DNA of 64,000 nucleotides from Antitrichia curtipendula (Eukaryota > Streptophyta > Bryopsida > Hypnales > Leucodontaceae). The stretch is taken from positions 49,490,029 through 49,554,028 of the forward strand of contig OX579633.1 in NCBI GenBank assembly GCA_951230915.1, in the 5' to 3' direction. Numbering within the stretch: the first letter of the stretch is position 1; every line of letters starts with the position of its first letter. The position numbers and the translations under genes are program-made. Positions 25,676 to 37,594 of the stretch are shown here, piece by piece. The notes under the pieces are model-generated. The model did not search any database, was not told where the DNA came from, and saw only the letters and a list, made by a program, of their open reading frames with translations.

Positions 25676-28258
25676 ATCGTTCAAGGACTCGTACTATTCA
25701 GTTGCGAATCACTGATAAGCTTCACCGATTGATTGCTCACATACTCTTCTTGATCCAGCTCTTTCCGGAAACCGCTTGTACACCCTGAGATTAGACGCCT
25801 CAGTAACAGCGATCAGCTACATTCGTTGTACTCGCCACTCTAATTCGGTGAGAGTTCCTGGATGGCGCTCCAGCAACACTCAAAACCTGGGCATGGCGTT
25901 CTCCAGTCTTGAGAAAGGGCCGGCGTGTGGTCCACTGGAATACACAAAGTTAGCCCGCTTCCGATGCTCTGACATTGCTCCCCTTGGATCACTTATGGCC
26001 AAAGAAAATGATGAATACCGATAGTATACTGGTCTTGCATCAAAAATGAAAATTCATGGCGTGAAGACTTTGAACTTTGCAGCTATGGTGTCGTCGATCC
26101 TGCGCAAGAACCGAAATAATTTCAGGAAGCACTCTAGCGTGCCCACCCCCAACACTGAGATACTAAGCCTTGGTGAAAATCACTACAGAAGCTAAGGCGA
26201 AGAAACAGAAGCAGCTGGTTGAATGTCGTGGTTCCAGCTCCGTCGTCCTGCACACTCGAAGATCATTAACGGCACCTTGCAAGCTCTCAAAGTTACCAAG
26301 AAGAGCTTGAAACTCTATCTTTTTCTTTCGTTTGAAACCCGGCGTGCTCCTCCACCATTTCTTTCCAGCAAAAGAGACCGACAAAGGTCACCTGCCCATA
26401 AGGAGGTCGTTTCTCTGCCCCCACTGCAGCACGCTACTCCCTGCAGCTTACGACCCAACAGTCTGCTGGATGACTACTGCCACAAAGTGCTGCGTCTTGC
26501 TGCTGCAGAAGCAACATCCTGATGGAAGAAAACGACGAATTCCCTGATTGACGAACAACCATCAGCTTTTCTGGCCATGTCTACCCCCATCACACCCCTG
26601 CCATAACTCCCTCTTGCTCCCTGGCCTCTGCGCACATATATGCCCAAGCCAGCAATGAAATGAGCACGAAAAGTAACTGAATTGAACCTGTTAGCCACCA
26701 TCCTCTACAAACAGAAGCTACGGTAACTTCGTACAGTCATGACACTTATTTTGTAACCGAACACTCGATCTCCAAATACTACTCCCACACTCTGACACCC
26801 CCCACGTCGTAAGCTACCAGCTTTTCTTTAGACACAAACGGAAGTGGACAAGAACAAAAGGATTACCAGGATTTGGATGATGCATTGCCTGGTTATAAAG
26901 CCATTAAATCCAGCTCTAAAAAGACCTGCAACAGAAGGTGCAAGAGTTCTTCTGGTTCACGCTCCTACAGACTGATCAGCAGCTCATCTGTTACATATAG
27001 CTTATAACGTGGAGGACTCTAAAACCGTTAGGGACCTGATACAGTATCTCAGGCGTAGGGTGTGGGGGAACAAGTCTGCCGAATTTCCTAAGCGGGTGCT
27101 CAACTCAAAACTTAATCATTTTGCAGTAATCAAGTTGTTTTGAAAGACAAAGTAGAAGTCACATTGCTTGTGTCAAAAAGAAAAAGAAAAAAAGTAGAAG
27201 TCACATTCAACTCACCTCGATTCATACTTTTGAATTTGGATTCTTTTTTAATTAGGTATTAATTTCTGAAGTTGGAAATGGGGTGTTCAGTTAATTTGTT
27301 TGATATAAGTTAATGGCCGTTGCCAGGCAGCCCTGGTTGGACCTACCTCCACTTATGTCTGGACACCCCTTCTTTTCTTTCAAGAGCCCTTTGACCATTT
27401 ACACTTAACGCCACATGGTGTCAGCATTGACGCGCTGCACACATGGAAATTAGCAGCTCGAGTTGTGGCTGGGATTCAGATGCGCAAGTTTAACTTCCCA
27501 AGTGCAAGTCCGTCAGTCAGTAAACTTAAAAGTTCAGAGTACAGTACTGGTCAATCTCTTCACTGTGGTTTCCAGTTGGGAGCTGCCTGCCTGCCTGCCT
27601 GCCTGGCTGCCAAATAGTGTGGGCCACTCACTCCCTTGATGAGGAAGATCATTGTCAGAGGGGGAGATGGTGGAGAGCTTTGAATGAATGCCAGTGAAGG
27701 CAACGTCTCCTACTCAAGTGCCTCTAACTTACTAATCAATTTCCCCAGATCGATTGCAGGGAGGAGACTCGCTTCAATCTCCGGCCAGCTCGATCTCATT
27801 TTGATTTCGTCGCGCTTGAATGACTCTTCGAGACTGTGAACACCGAGATTTTATGTGAGGGCTTGTACCTCGCATGTTTAGTTCATTGTAATGTACTGTT
27901 CAGTTCAGTTATCTCCCAAGCGTATGAATTTGCAGGCAATGCAAGTGAACTTGCTGTCTGTATTATGAAGCCCAGCTTCTGGACGGTTGTGGCAGTACTG
28001 AACTGTACCTGAACAAGTGGGTACACTTGTACTGAGACGCAGTGTTGGTAGAGACCGAGAGATGCAACGCTCATTCACGGGGAGGGGCGCCTGCACTGAG
28101 AAGGTGGAAGTACTGAATGGCTTCGCAATCATAATTCCGCACTTGAAGAAACCACCCAAGTGCTCTCGTCTTCATGCTTTGGCTGCCTTGCTTTTTTGTC
28201 AGAGGGAATGAGCTATGAGGGTGATTGTGGGAAATCAGGGTGACAGTTACCTGAACTC
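25676..28258. other. GC-richer upstream region, no gene supported
   Basis: This 2.6 kb is clearly less AT-rich than the surrounding DNA and contains several 60-99 codon frames on both strands (for example 26223-26522 plus, 26701-26474 minus). None shows a domain or fits a splice pattern. It includes a (CTGC)n tract at about 27585-27610. It may hold promoter elements or an unrecognised non-coding transcript of the divergent type. Confidence 0.45.
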
Positions 28259-28262
28259 TTAA

Positions 28263-28520
28263 CCCCTACAGGTTTTTGACTACGTTTTCACCAAAAACAC
28301 TCCAAAACTGCCATGTCTAGTACAAGTATCAAATTTTAGAAAAAAAACCATTTTCAGACACATGAAACCGGAGGGTCTTAGAGTACCAGTGTACTCTAAG
28401 ATGTGGAAAAAATTTCAGAAATGTTTACCTTGTAGATTGCAAGATATTAACATTTTAAGTGACAAAAATCCTTATGGGGGGGGGCTTGTGAAAAAACAGG
28501 CAGCTGCATAACATTTAGAG
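28263..28520. mobile_element. TTAA-flanked element, left part only (E6)
   Basis: This begins CCCCTACAGG after TTAA (28259-28262). The interior block (aaaaatttcagaaatg ... gattgcaagatatta ... aggcagctgcat) is shared with the copies at 37345-37548 and 51960-52687. No matching right end was found before 28940. Confidence 0.55.
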
Positions 28521-28940
28521 AGGCTTCCTTTTCCTCTTTGGAGGCCTCACCTACGAAAAACATCCACATGGAGAAATCAAAGTAAGCTTCAACACAGGAT
28601 ACCGAGATTATGGAAGAACAACTATGATGTGATCATTTTTTTTTTGCTAAATCTTAGACCAAACAAACAAATCAACAAAGAAATGGTAGGATGGTTTGCC
28701 AAGAAACTTCAAAATCGCTTGATAAATAAATATCAATGTCACTTAATCCTTTGCCATCACATAAAGAAATTTGATGACCTAATGAAGGATTTGCTTCAAT
28801 GATGTTTGTAGGAATGAAGGTTGAAGATGTTGTTTTTATATTGAAATCAATTGTTCACTATGAATCCTCAAAGAATATGGAATAATTTGAAAATGAAAGC
28901 TTGACCGCTCATTGTCAAACGTAAAAATTATGTTTGATGT

Positions 28941-29274
28941 ATTTTAGACCTCATTTAGTCATAGTAGAATAACTTTTTTCAAAAAGCTTTGAACTAAAAA
29001 AATTTGGTAAATCAATCTAAATTTCATTTCCAAAATCCGTTTGGAATTTAAGTGTCAAATCAAAAGTTATGGACAAAAATCTGAGAGGATGTTTGAAAAT
29101 GTCAAAGAAAATGTCCCTTCTAACTCCCTACGAAATTTGTCCATAACTTTTGATTAGAGGCTCAAAATCTCAAACAAATTTTTGGAGATGAAATTTAACT
29201 TGATTTCTCAATTTTTTTCAATTCAAAGTTTTTTGAAAAACGTTATTTTGCTATGCCTAAATGAGGTCTAAAAT
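28941..29274. repeat. Long foldback (inverted repeat, about 155-bp arms)
   Basis: The left arm (attttagacctcatttag and onward) and the right arm (ending ctaaatgaggtctaaaat) are reverse complements over about 155 nt with scattered mismatches. Only about 25 nt separates them, near 29095-29120. The transcript would fold into one long hairpin, as in foldback MITEs and in young miRNA or siRNA loci. There is no coding potential. It ends 42 bp before the LTR retrotransposon. Confidence 0.85.
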
Positions 29275-29316
29275 TCTCCTTTAAACACACTTCTTCATTA
29301 TTTTTTATTTAACTAT

Positions 29317-29629
29317 TGTTAAAACTTTGTTGTACCAACGGAACTTGGGAACAACCACTCTTCAGAAGAGGAGTTCATCCAAACAATTATGAAGGTAGTT
29401 ACAGAGTCACTTACTTTAAAGCCTAGTGAGAGGGGCATTGTCTCTCACTTCACATTTCGTCAATACAATTGAACACTTTGACTTCTTCTTTCTCTTATCT
29501 ATGTGTGATTTTTAGTATGTAGATAGTGTCAGGTGATGTGAGAGGATTGTAGGTCACAAAGCAAGACTCAAGGTGAGGATGATGGATGGGTGTCGACAAG
29601 ATCAACATCGCGGAAGACAGGTTCTGACA
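29317..29629 (+). repeat. 5' LTR
   Basis: 313 bp, beginning TGTTAAAACTTTG and ending TTCTGACA. It matches the 3' LTR along its length, with small indels near 29540-29570. No standard initiator-tRNA (Met) primer-binding site was recognised directly after it. Confidence 0.93.
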
Positions 29630-30090
29630 TTATGTGAAGTAACAACTGTCCATACTCCCAAATAGAGGATCAAATGAGGTTGAGAATTTCCGCAATTAAT
29701 GGCATCAATTAGTGCGATCTAGAGCATGCATGGTAACATGTGCAAATTGAGCTAAGGAACCGGTTGATGCAAGGGGTGGAGAAATTGAGAATGGAGTGAG
29801 TTGGAAAATGGAGAGGAGGTCCGCATTGATTGAGATCGTTGCCGGTGGCTACATTGCAACAAATGTCCGGATGGTGAATTGTGAAGAAGCAAGGCAGATG
29901 GCAGATGGTGAATAATGCAGATAGTGAAGGCCAAATCGATTTGCAATAATTTTTCAAAAGGATTGAGCTTAGTTGACCTGACTTGATTACGATTATTCTT
30001 TGACAAAATGGATTGATTATGATTATTATTTGACAACTTGAAAAAAAGATATGATCAACAAATTTCTATTTGAGAGATTTAAAATTTAAA

Positions 30091-30098
<8 letters not shown>

Positions 30099-30132
<34 letters not shown>
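30099..30132. repeat. (TA)n microsatellite
   Basis: About 17 TA units after an A-rich run, in the untranslated leader of the retrotransposon. Confidence 0.95.
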
Positions 30133-30136
<4 letters not shown>

Positions 30137-30779
30137 AACTAGGAAGGAAAATGAATGCTATGGGTTTTATACTTTGACTATAAGTTAAGATTTTTTTAAA
30201 GTGCATGTCTATTAACAAAGTTTTTAAATATGCACTAATTAATTGAATCCCATCATATGTTAAGATGTTAGGTTTTGGCTATGTTCTCTCACCTGTCCGG
30301 GTCAAAAAGGATGCTTGCACCTTTAGAAGTCGGGATAACTAGGGAATGTTAATCACCTAATTTTGGGGTCTAAACTTGCTATGGAGTGAGAAGGGACAGC
30401 TGTAGATCCAGAGTCATCAACGCTGGAAGATGTGGGATCGGAGTCGGCTACCTTTATCCAGCAACAAGTGCAATCAATGTTCTAGGTCGTCATTCCGCAC
30501 ATCGTGCAATAAATCAGTGATAGGGCCGTTGTAACGCAAGTATCTCCTTACACAACTGTGAGGACGCCGAATTGGTCCCACAAGAGAACGGAAGACTATG
30601 ACTACAAGGGCAAAGAGTCAAAGGTGGCAGCGTCCGAGAAATTCTCCGAGAAAAAAGACAGAGAAGTTTATAAATGGTTTGCCTAACTTCGACTAGTGTT
30701 TCGATGTAAGCCACAGGCTTATTGTTTGGAGGAAGAGAAAATAGCTTACGCACTCTCTTATATGACCAGCGTGGCCTAA

Positions 30780-31620
30780 AATTGGGTTATGCCAATTTTA
30801 CAAGCGTTGGATGAGGGACGTCATCACAATTTATTGATAAATTATAATGGATTCAAAGAGGCGGTCATTGGGATGTTTGGTGATATTGATCAGAAGAGTA
30901 ATGTAGAGAATCAACTAGGAAGGCTCCGACAGACTAGATCAATGGCTACTTACATTTTCATATTTAATGAACATGTTGCACAGGTGGACTAGAACGAGGC
31001 AAGCTTGGTGGCACGGTTTCAGGGAGGACTTAAAGATGAGATCCTTGATTTGGTGGCTACGGCGGAAGCCCAACCACGCAAGTTACAAGAATGGATGCAC
31101 TAGAAGAAACCCATGTTTTTTTTGACATGCTTTGATTTTTTATGACAAATTTTTTTGGACATCTCTTTCGACATCTGGCTATTTTTATGTCAACAAGAAC
31201 ATCCAATGAACATCATAAACAATATAAAAACAGCTAGATGTCAAAATAGATGTCCAAAAAAATCCATCATAAACAATCAGGGCATGTAAAAAAAAACATG
31301 GGTTTCTTCTAGTGATGGCAATGGCCTCTAGAATTGATGAGCGGCTGTAGGCGCGGCGCCAAGGTTGGTATCTTCTTGCTACCATTTCAATTTTAAGGGA
31401 CCAAACTAGACAATTCCAAGCAAGCCCAGCAATGTTGGGACCCGTTTCAACAAATATTGATGCACTGGGTGGAACAACAACATTGGCAAAAACAATGGCT
31501 GAACAATTGGAGTTTGAACGACAAAGAAAATGTTGGGGTTGTGGTCAGCTAGGACATGTACAAGCGAGATGTCTGACCAATCCCTTCAAGCCGTTGTTGC
31601 TTGCAGCCCTAGTCAAGGAG
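30780..31620 (+). pseudogene. gag remnant of the retrotransposon
   Basis: The frame reads through a retrotransposon gag (LGRLRQTRSMATYIFIF, FQGGLKDEILDLV), then, beyond a MITE insertion at 31098-31314, a CCHC zinc knuckle CWGCGQLGHVQARC at about 31533-31575. Stops at about 30990 and 31350 interrupt it. Gag packages the element RNA. This copy is not functional. Confidence 0.85.
31098..31314. mobile_element. CACTA-type MITE, 217 bp, inserted in gag
   Basis: CACTAGAAGAAACCCATG at the left and CATGGGTTTCTTCTAGTG at the right are exact inverse copies. The flanking 3-bp direct repeat is ATG (31095-31097 and 31315-31317). The gag reading frame is the same on the two sides of the insert, so it landed cleanly in an existing gag. 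It belongs to the same family as 2696-2877. Confidence 0.92.
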
Positions 31621-31859
31621 GATGTCAATGTTGAGGGGTCATGAAAAAGATGGGCCTGGAATTGAAGGTATCAATTTGGTACCTGGATGCACCTCAGACT
31701 GCGGCTACTACAATTTTAAGTAGTGAGCTGGGGAAGTTGCCACCAAAGCCGAAGCCAAGGATCTTTTACATGCATTCCAAGTCTCCCAAGGTGCCCGAAT
31801 CGCTGCATCTTACAACTCCATTGTATTTGCGTGCCACTATCAACACATGGGTGCATCTA

Positions 31860-33900
31860 ACATTGGACTCCCGAATTAATTCACGGATAGCTACCCCCTT
31901 AGTGGACTTTGGAGCTACCGGAGTATTTATGCATCCAATGTTCACTCAAGTTTGCCAAGCGTAGATAAAGGCCAAGGTGGTTCCATGAGAGGTGATGGTC
32001 ACTGATGGCAGAGTGATAAATTTGGGACATAACTTTTGAGGCTATATTAGAGTTGACGGTAGGAAATCACCAAGAAATTCTAGTAGCAGACATCACAAAC
32101 ATCGGGTGGTATCCCTGCATTCTAGGGACATTGTGGCTAGTACACCATGATCCAACTATTTGGTGGTCCAAAAGAGAGGTGTTATTTAATTCCCCTTATT
32201 GTCACAAGACTTGCTTGCAGTCTTCTAAGGATGGACATAATGTCATTGGTTACAATAAAGGAGGAGATTCCAACCATCTAAGGATACCAAGGAATACGAA
32301 GGTGGCGGCCTAATTGTCCATAAAAGGACGTTCCATGATATAGCGAAGGATTTTGGAAAGGGTTCTGGAACCTCCCACCATGGGGGATTAGTAGCACTAA
32401 GGCATACAATGGTATCAGCAATAGCATTCCATTTGTTAGTTATAGGGGTTGAAGTACACGCGTTGAAAATATTGGAATTGTCTGCCACAAAAAAACTGCT
32501 AAGGTGGCCAAAGAATCAATCCCAATCAAATGTTGAGATTTACGAGGAGCTTTCAATGAAGAAACATCCAATGAATAACCAGATCATGGAGCGTCGGATA
32601 TAAAAATCAAATTCAAAGAGGGGCAAGAGCCGTGCAATATAGATCTATGACAGATGTCTCTAGTGAAATTGGAGGAACTTAGGCAATATCTAGAAGAAAA
32701 CTTGGGAAAGGGATGGATTTTGAGATCCAAATTTCCTATCTCAGCTCCCATTGTGTTCACAAAGAAGAAAGATGGGTCTATTTGACTTTGCATAGACTAC
32801 CAAACTTTGAACCGGATCACAATGAGAAATTAGAATCCATTGCCGTTGATTTCCAAACTCACCAATTGCTAGGTGGGAGTTAAAGTGTTTACCAAGTTGG
32901 ATGTGAGGCAGGCCTACCACCAGGTGAGAATGGACGCGGGTCATGAATTTAAAACAGCCTTTAAAACATGTTATGGCATGTTTGAGTATTTGGTAATGTT
33001 ATTTGGCCTAACATATACAAAATAGTTTTTGTGATCTTTTGAATATATTGGTGGTGATTTATCTTGATCATATCCTCATTTTTTCTAAAATCTTGGAAGA
33101 ACATCGACTAATAGTACAAGAAGTTCTTCAATGGCTACAACAAAGCATCAAAGTGCTAGTTTCATTGCAACTCTGTGGAATTTTTACGATTGATTGTTTT
33201 GAGATAAGGACTAGAAATATGCCAAGATAAGTTTCAAGCAATTCAAGAATGATCCACCCCAAGGACAATGAAAGAGATCCAAGCATTTTTGGGCTTTGCA
33301 AATTTTTACTATAGGTTTATTGTTGACTATTCAAAAATTGTGATTCCACTCACATCATTGATTTAGAAGAAATCCCATTTGAATGGACCAATTCTGCATA
33401 AGAAGCATTTGAAGAACTTTGATCTTGGTTCACACGAGTGTCAGTATTACTACACCCTAACTTTGAGCAGCCTTTCATTATTAAAATTGATGCTTCGGAT
33501 ACTGCGACAAGAGGCATTCTCTCACAACAGGGGGACGATGCGCACCTACATTTCTATGCTTACCGCAACTACAAGATGTCATTGGCGGAACAAAATTATA
33601 ATATCGATGACAAGGAATTATTAAGCATTGTCTTGGCTTTCCAGGATTGGAGTGTTTATCTCAAAGAATTGCCATACCAAATCCGGGTATTTTTGGATTA
33701 TAAGGACCTTGAGCAATTTCTGACTACAAAACAACTAAATCACAAGCAAGCCCGATGGTTTGAGCTACTCTTGGCATTTGATTTAGTCATTCAGGATCGC
33801 CCTAGTTCATTGAATGGACAAGCAAACATTCTCTCCCGATGGACTAATATAAGAGACAACGTTGACAACATTTCAAAACCTTTATTAAAATTAGCAATGT
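31860..33900 (+). pseudogene. Protease, reverse transcriptase and RNase H remnant
   Basis: The protease-like motif VDFGATG lies near 31900. Reverse transcriptase blocks follow at 32650-33110: GWILRSKFPISAPIVFTKKK, then [15 protein letters not shown], then YLDHILIFS at about 33054, where the second catalytic Asp is replaced by His. RNase H is at 33438-33840 (IKIDASDTATRGILSQ and DDKELLSIVLAFQDW). Frameshifts and stops separate the blocks. The frame of the RNase H block stays open for 161 codons. Confidence 0.88.
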
Positions 33901-34099
33901 TAGAAACATGTGAACTAGTCTAGAATGATGCAAGGATCATGCAACATTAAATTAGCCACCAGCAATGATACAACCCTTGAGCCCATATGGGCATATTTTC
34001 TAAATGGCCTTGATTGGGCCCCAACAAATTTGTGTCGATCGAGGTGTCGATAGCTACAAGCCTATCGTCTTTGAGATGGCATCCTCTACTTTGAAGATA

Positions 34100-35534
34100 T
34101 GATGGTGGGACCAGATGACAATGAATTGTGACAACCAATACTGCGATTTAGACATGATGCTCCAATTGCAGGGCATCTTGGGTAAGCAAAGACTTTGGAT
34201 CTCGTGGCAAGAATCTTCTATTGGCCAACTCTCTAGTGATATGTTCACCGCTATGTGGATGGCTGAGATTTATGCCAACCAACACTCTAATTCCACACGC
34301 CATAGCTGATACGGCCTATTACAGCCAATCCCTGCAGCTGATGCACCATGGAAGAGAGTGATAACCAATTATATTGTAAAGTTGCCAAGCAACAAAGGTT
34401 TTGATGCAATTATGGTGATTGTCAACAAGAACACAAAGTTAGCGCACTTCATTCCAACCAATTTTTTTTTTTTCATTTTCCATCAAGTGGCGAAGTGGCG
34501 ATTTTAAATATTACGGTGGTGCTCCAAGTTTCAACATTTATCCACATACTAGATAGAAAATGTAATACTACGTATCCATAATTCTATTTTCATTCACAAT
34601 GTGGCAATTTCATCCAAGATTTTACTAAAAAATTCCTATAGGCTTGGTACTAGGTCAAATTTTTTGGTGCAATTTTGCACCAAACCGCCGGAAAAAACCC
34701 ACTGATTCCAACCAATGAAACAATTACTTCCAATGGGACCGCCACCTTATATCTCTACTACGTTTGGAAATATTTTGGGACTCCCAATGAGGTAATTTCC
34801 AATTGCGGTTTGGTATTTGTTTCAAAATTTATGCACCGTTTATATGAGGTCCTTTGTATTCAACCCGCCCCTACAACAACTTTTCACCCACAATCAGATG
34901 GTCAAACAGAGCGGGTTAATCAATTTCTTTGTATGTTCTCAAGCAAATTCTTTGTATGTTCACTACCAAGAGACAAGACAATCGGTCAAAGCTTCTTTCC
35001 ATTGTTGAATTTGCTTACAATAATTCCCTTCACTCAGCCATAAAGTTTTCCCAATTTTATATTACTTATAGCTATCACCCAACTCTATCCTTCACAAATC
35101 CTACAACTTTGATAGTTCCAGCAGTGGAGGACAAGGTGCGCCACCTACAACAAGTACATGAAGAAGTAAAAACTATAACCAAGATTGTGGGGGATCAAGC
35201 CAAACCCAATTGTGACCAACATGTGCAAAAGCAACATGTCTTTACAATTGGAGAAAAGGTAATACTTCAACATGAACATATTGCAACAACATCTCAGTCT
35301 AAAAAATTGGCCTCAAAATTCTTGGGTCTTTTTTCCATTATAGCTAAAATATCAGATTTGGTATATCAATTGAAGCTATTCCAAACGCTCCGCATTCATG
35401 ACGTTTTCCATATATTCGTCCTTGAGCAATATCGACAAGACACTATTATGGGCCGCAAACACAAATCACCACCACCAATTATAATCCCAAAGGAAGATAT
35501 TGAATGGAAAATTCGCAGCATATTAAATTTTTGA
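34100..35534 (+). pseudogene. Integrase remnant
   Basis: The catalytic core is recognisable from ISNCGLVFVSKFMHRLYEV and TTFHPQSDGQTERVNQFL (34795-34930), followed by a 201-codon open frame holding the C-terminal part (FLGLFSIIAKISDLVYQL, LRIHDVFHIFVLEQY). The core is split by a 242-bp insert at 34463-34704, and there are frame changes at 34929-35043. Confidence 0.87.
34463..34704 (-). mobile_element. Retroposed insert with poly(A) tail, SINE-like
   Basis: This 242-bp insert splits the integrase. It lies between perfect 12-bp direct repeats ATTCCAACCAAT (34451-34462 and 34705-34716). On the plus strand it begins with a run of T, that is, a poly(A) tail on the minus strand. A target duplication of this length plus a tail is typical of LINE-driven retroposition. 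No clear RNA polymerase III box B was seen, so it may be an unusual SINE or a short processed RNA copy. Confidence 0.78.
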
Positions 35535-35554
35535 TTAAATAGTCACAGTAAAAA

Positions 35555-35698
35555 ACTCCAATATTTGGTGTCATGGGAAGGCTATGGGACGGACTAAGAC
35601 TCTCGGGAATTAGTGGGCAATTTAAAGAATGCTCCGGATGCACTTGAGGAGTTTCACCGTTGTCATCCTCATATACCAGGACTACAGATTAGAACATA
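35555..35698 (+). pseudogene. Chromodomain of the retrotransposon integrase
   Basis: Reading in the integrase frame past a stop at 35532, the residues YLVSWEGYGTD, then DSRELVGNLKNAPDALEEF give the aromatic cage and Asn-Leu helix of a chromodomain, interrupted by one TAA. Chromodomains direct chromovirus integration to marked chromatin. Confidence 0.85.
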
Positions 35699-35716
35699 AA
35701 GGTGGTGTGTGTGTAA

Positions 35717-36015
35717 TGTTATGACTTTGTCGTACCAACAAGACTTGGGAATGACCACTCTTTAGAAGAAGACTTCATCCAAGCAGTTTTGAAGGTAGTT
35801 ATGGAGTCACTTACCTTAAAGCCAAGTGAGAGGGGCATTGTCTCTCACTTCACATTTTGTCAATACAATTGAATGCTTTGACTTCTTTTTTCTCTTGTCT
35901 TTGTGTAATTTCCGGTATACAGATAGTGTCAAGACCGGTCACAAAACATAACTCAAGGTGAGCGTCGATGGATGGGCATCGACAAGATCAACATCGCGGA
36001 AGACAAATTTTGACA
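35717..36015 (+). repeat. 3' LTR
   Basis: 299 bp, TGTTATGACTTTG ... TTTTGACA, preceded by a purine-rich stretch (ataaaggtggtg) that may be the polypurine tract. It is homologous to the 5' LTR. Confidence 0.93.
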
Positions 36016-36090
36016 ACTATAAGCAGTTCAAGAGCTCTAACTAATTTTAATTTACATATCCCACATGGGTTGTTTCACCTCCTACCTACC

Positions 36091-36118
<28 letters not shown>
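36091..36118. repeat. (TA)n microsatellite
   Basis: About 14 TA units, 75 bp beyond the retrotransposon. Confidence 0.93.
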
Positions 36119-36121
<3 letters not shown>

Positions 36122-36429
36122 AGCTTGATTTTATAATTCTCGACACAAATCATAAATGACTTAGGAAGCAAAGTGAGGAAATTTTGTTGTTTGTATATTT
36201 TTTTTTCTAGGAATTGAATGTGTTTTTGAAATTTTATTAAAAAGTTTAGAAGCTTTTATATGCTATCAATCTAGGCATGTGTAACTGTGACCCAATGACT
36301 TTGCACAACGCAATCATTGCAATTTCGACAATTCTTGACATTTATCCTTGTAGTTATTGATGGATGTGGAATATTCCACACCACTTCGTCCAAAGGAAGG
36401 CACTTCTTCTCTTAGCTATTGAATATTAT

Positions 36430-37123
36430 GTGCACTCCACAAGATTAGATCATTATGAAAAAATGTTCAAAATGGTTATAATTCTTTGAATGTACTCTTC
36501 AAGGCAAGTTGGCTACATTCTTGAATAATTTTAGATCATTTGAAATTGTACGACATATAGGAAAAAAAATAGTAAGTAGAAAGAAGTAGAAAATGATTCA
36601 AAATACTAAATTGTTAACAATTTATTTATGGAATTGAAAAATGTCAATCCAATGGTTGTAATGTTATAATAAACAATGTACACCTAATGTTTTTATTTAT
36701 TTTTTAAATATTAAAAACTAAGTTAAATAAAAGACTTCAAAATTTATCTTTGCATACATATTCTATAGCTTCCCACAAACTATCCACAACTAAAACTCCT
36801 CATAACTTTCATCTCATTAATCAAAATGGAGTGATTATAAGCTTTTCATTTATGTAAATCTACAAAACCAATTTCAATTTTTTATTTTTCAAAAAAATGA
36901 TTCTTTTAGCTACTTGAACTACTTATCAAGCAATGAAAATTATATATCACACAATAACATTTTAATTGTGTAGTCAAAAGTTATGAAAATTGTTGGGTCT
37001 TAAAGCTACTCCCTTGGGCACATGTTGTGTGACAATTTCAAAGAAATAAATTAAAAATTCCATTCATAGTGAGCTGTCCAAAATCACTATGTTGCCAAAA
37101 AATGCCATTTGGTTCTTTAGGGG
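36430..37123. mobile_element. TTAA-flanked element, right part (E6b)
   Basis: It ends TTCTTTAGGGG followed by TTAA (37124-37127). From about 36460 it is highly similar to 52150-52687 (aggcaagttg.ctacat.cttga, gtaagtagaaagaagtag, aaacaatgtacacc). The left end is missing. Confidence 0.6.
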
Positions 37124-37344
37124 TTAAATGTTTGAACAAACAATATCAGTAAAATCACTTAAAAATAATCATACATAGTAATTGTAACTCCTTCAAAATA
37201 ACTACCTCTACTGTTGATTGGTGTATTAAGTTATGTGCACCTAGAATTGACATTAATTTCAACTGGATATAGATATTGTTATTCAACATAAATTTTTTTC
37301 TTGAATTTTTTTTTGCAATTCAAAGAGGATTCCAACTTATTTAA

Positions 37345-37548
37345 CCCCTAAAGGACCAAGGCCTTTTATTCGCCAAAAAACATTCAAACTACCATTTCTA
37401 ATGTGAAGAGTAAAAAAATTGAATTTTTTATTTTTCATTTTTTACATATTTCTTCCACATCTAACTATAGTATCTTACACCTAGCTAGTATGAATGTGTG
37501 GAATAAATTTCAGAAATTTTGACCGCGCAGATTGCAAGATATCTACAT
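37345..37548. mobile_element. TTAA-flanked element, left part (E10)
   Basis: It starts CCCCTAAAGGACC after TTAA (37341-37344) and runs through the shared block aatttcagaaattttgacc.cgcagattgcaagatat. It stops at the TTAA of the tiny hairpin that follows. Confidence 0.55.
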
Positions 37549-37552
37549 TTAA

Positions 37553-37594
37553 CCCCTTGAGGACTGAGAGGACAAAAAGTGTCCTCAAGGAAGT
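37553..37594. repeat. 42-bp hairpin between two TTAA sites
   Basis: CCCCTTGAGGACTGAGAGG, then a short loop, then GTCCTCAAGGAAGT, with TTAA at 37549-37552 and 37595-37598. The 10-nt arms (CTTGAGGAC and its inverse) pair. It looks like the two termini of a TTAA-flanked element with nothing left between them. Confidence 0.6.

Larger units (their letters stand above)
29317..36015 (+). mobile_element. LTR retrotransposon, Ty3/gypsy chromovirus type, full length but inactive
   Basis: The element is complete and flanked by the 5-bp target duplication ACTAT (29312-29316 and 36016-36020). It has two LTRs (TGTTA...CA) and, in order, gag with a zinc knuckle, protease, reverse transcriptase, RNase H, integrase and a C-terminal chromodomain, the order that defines Ty3/gypsy chromoviruses. 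Many stops and frameshifts break the frame. The reverse transcriptase active site reads YLDH rather than YVDD/YLDD, and the protease has DFGA where DSGA is usual. It carries a CACTA MITE and a retroposed insert. The LTRs differ at roughly 14% of positions by eye, so the insertion is old. It can no longer move by itself. Confidence 0.95.

Noticed and set aside
26163..26701. Overlapping open frames on both strands upstream of the protease
   Set aside because: None has a domain or compatible splice structure. The region's higher GC content alone lengthens random frames.
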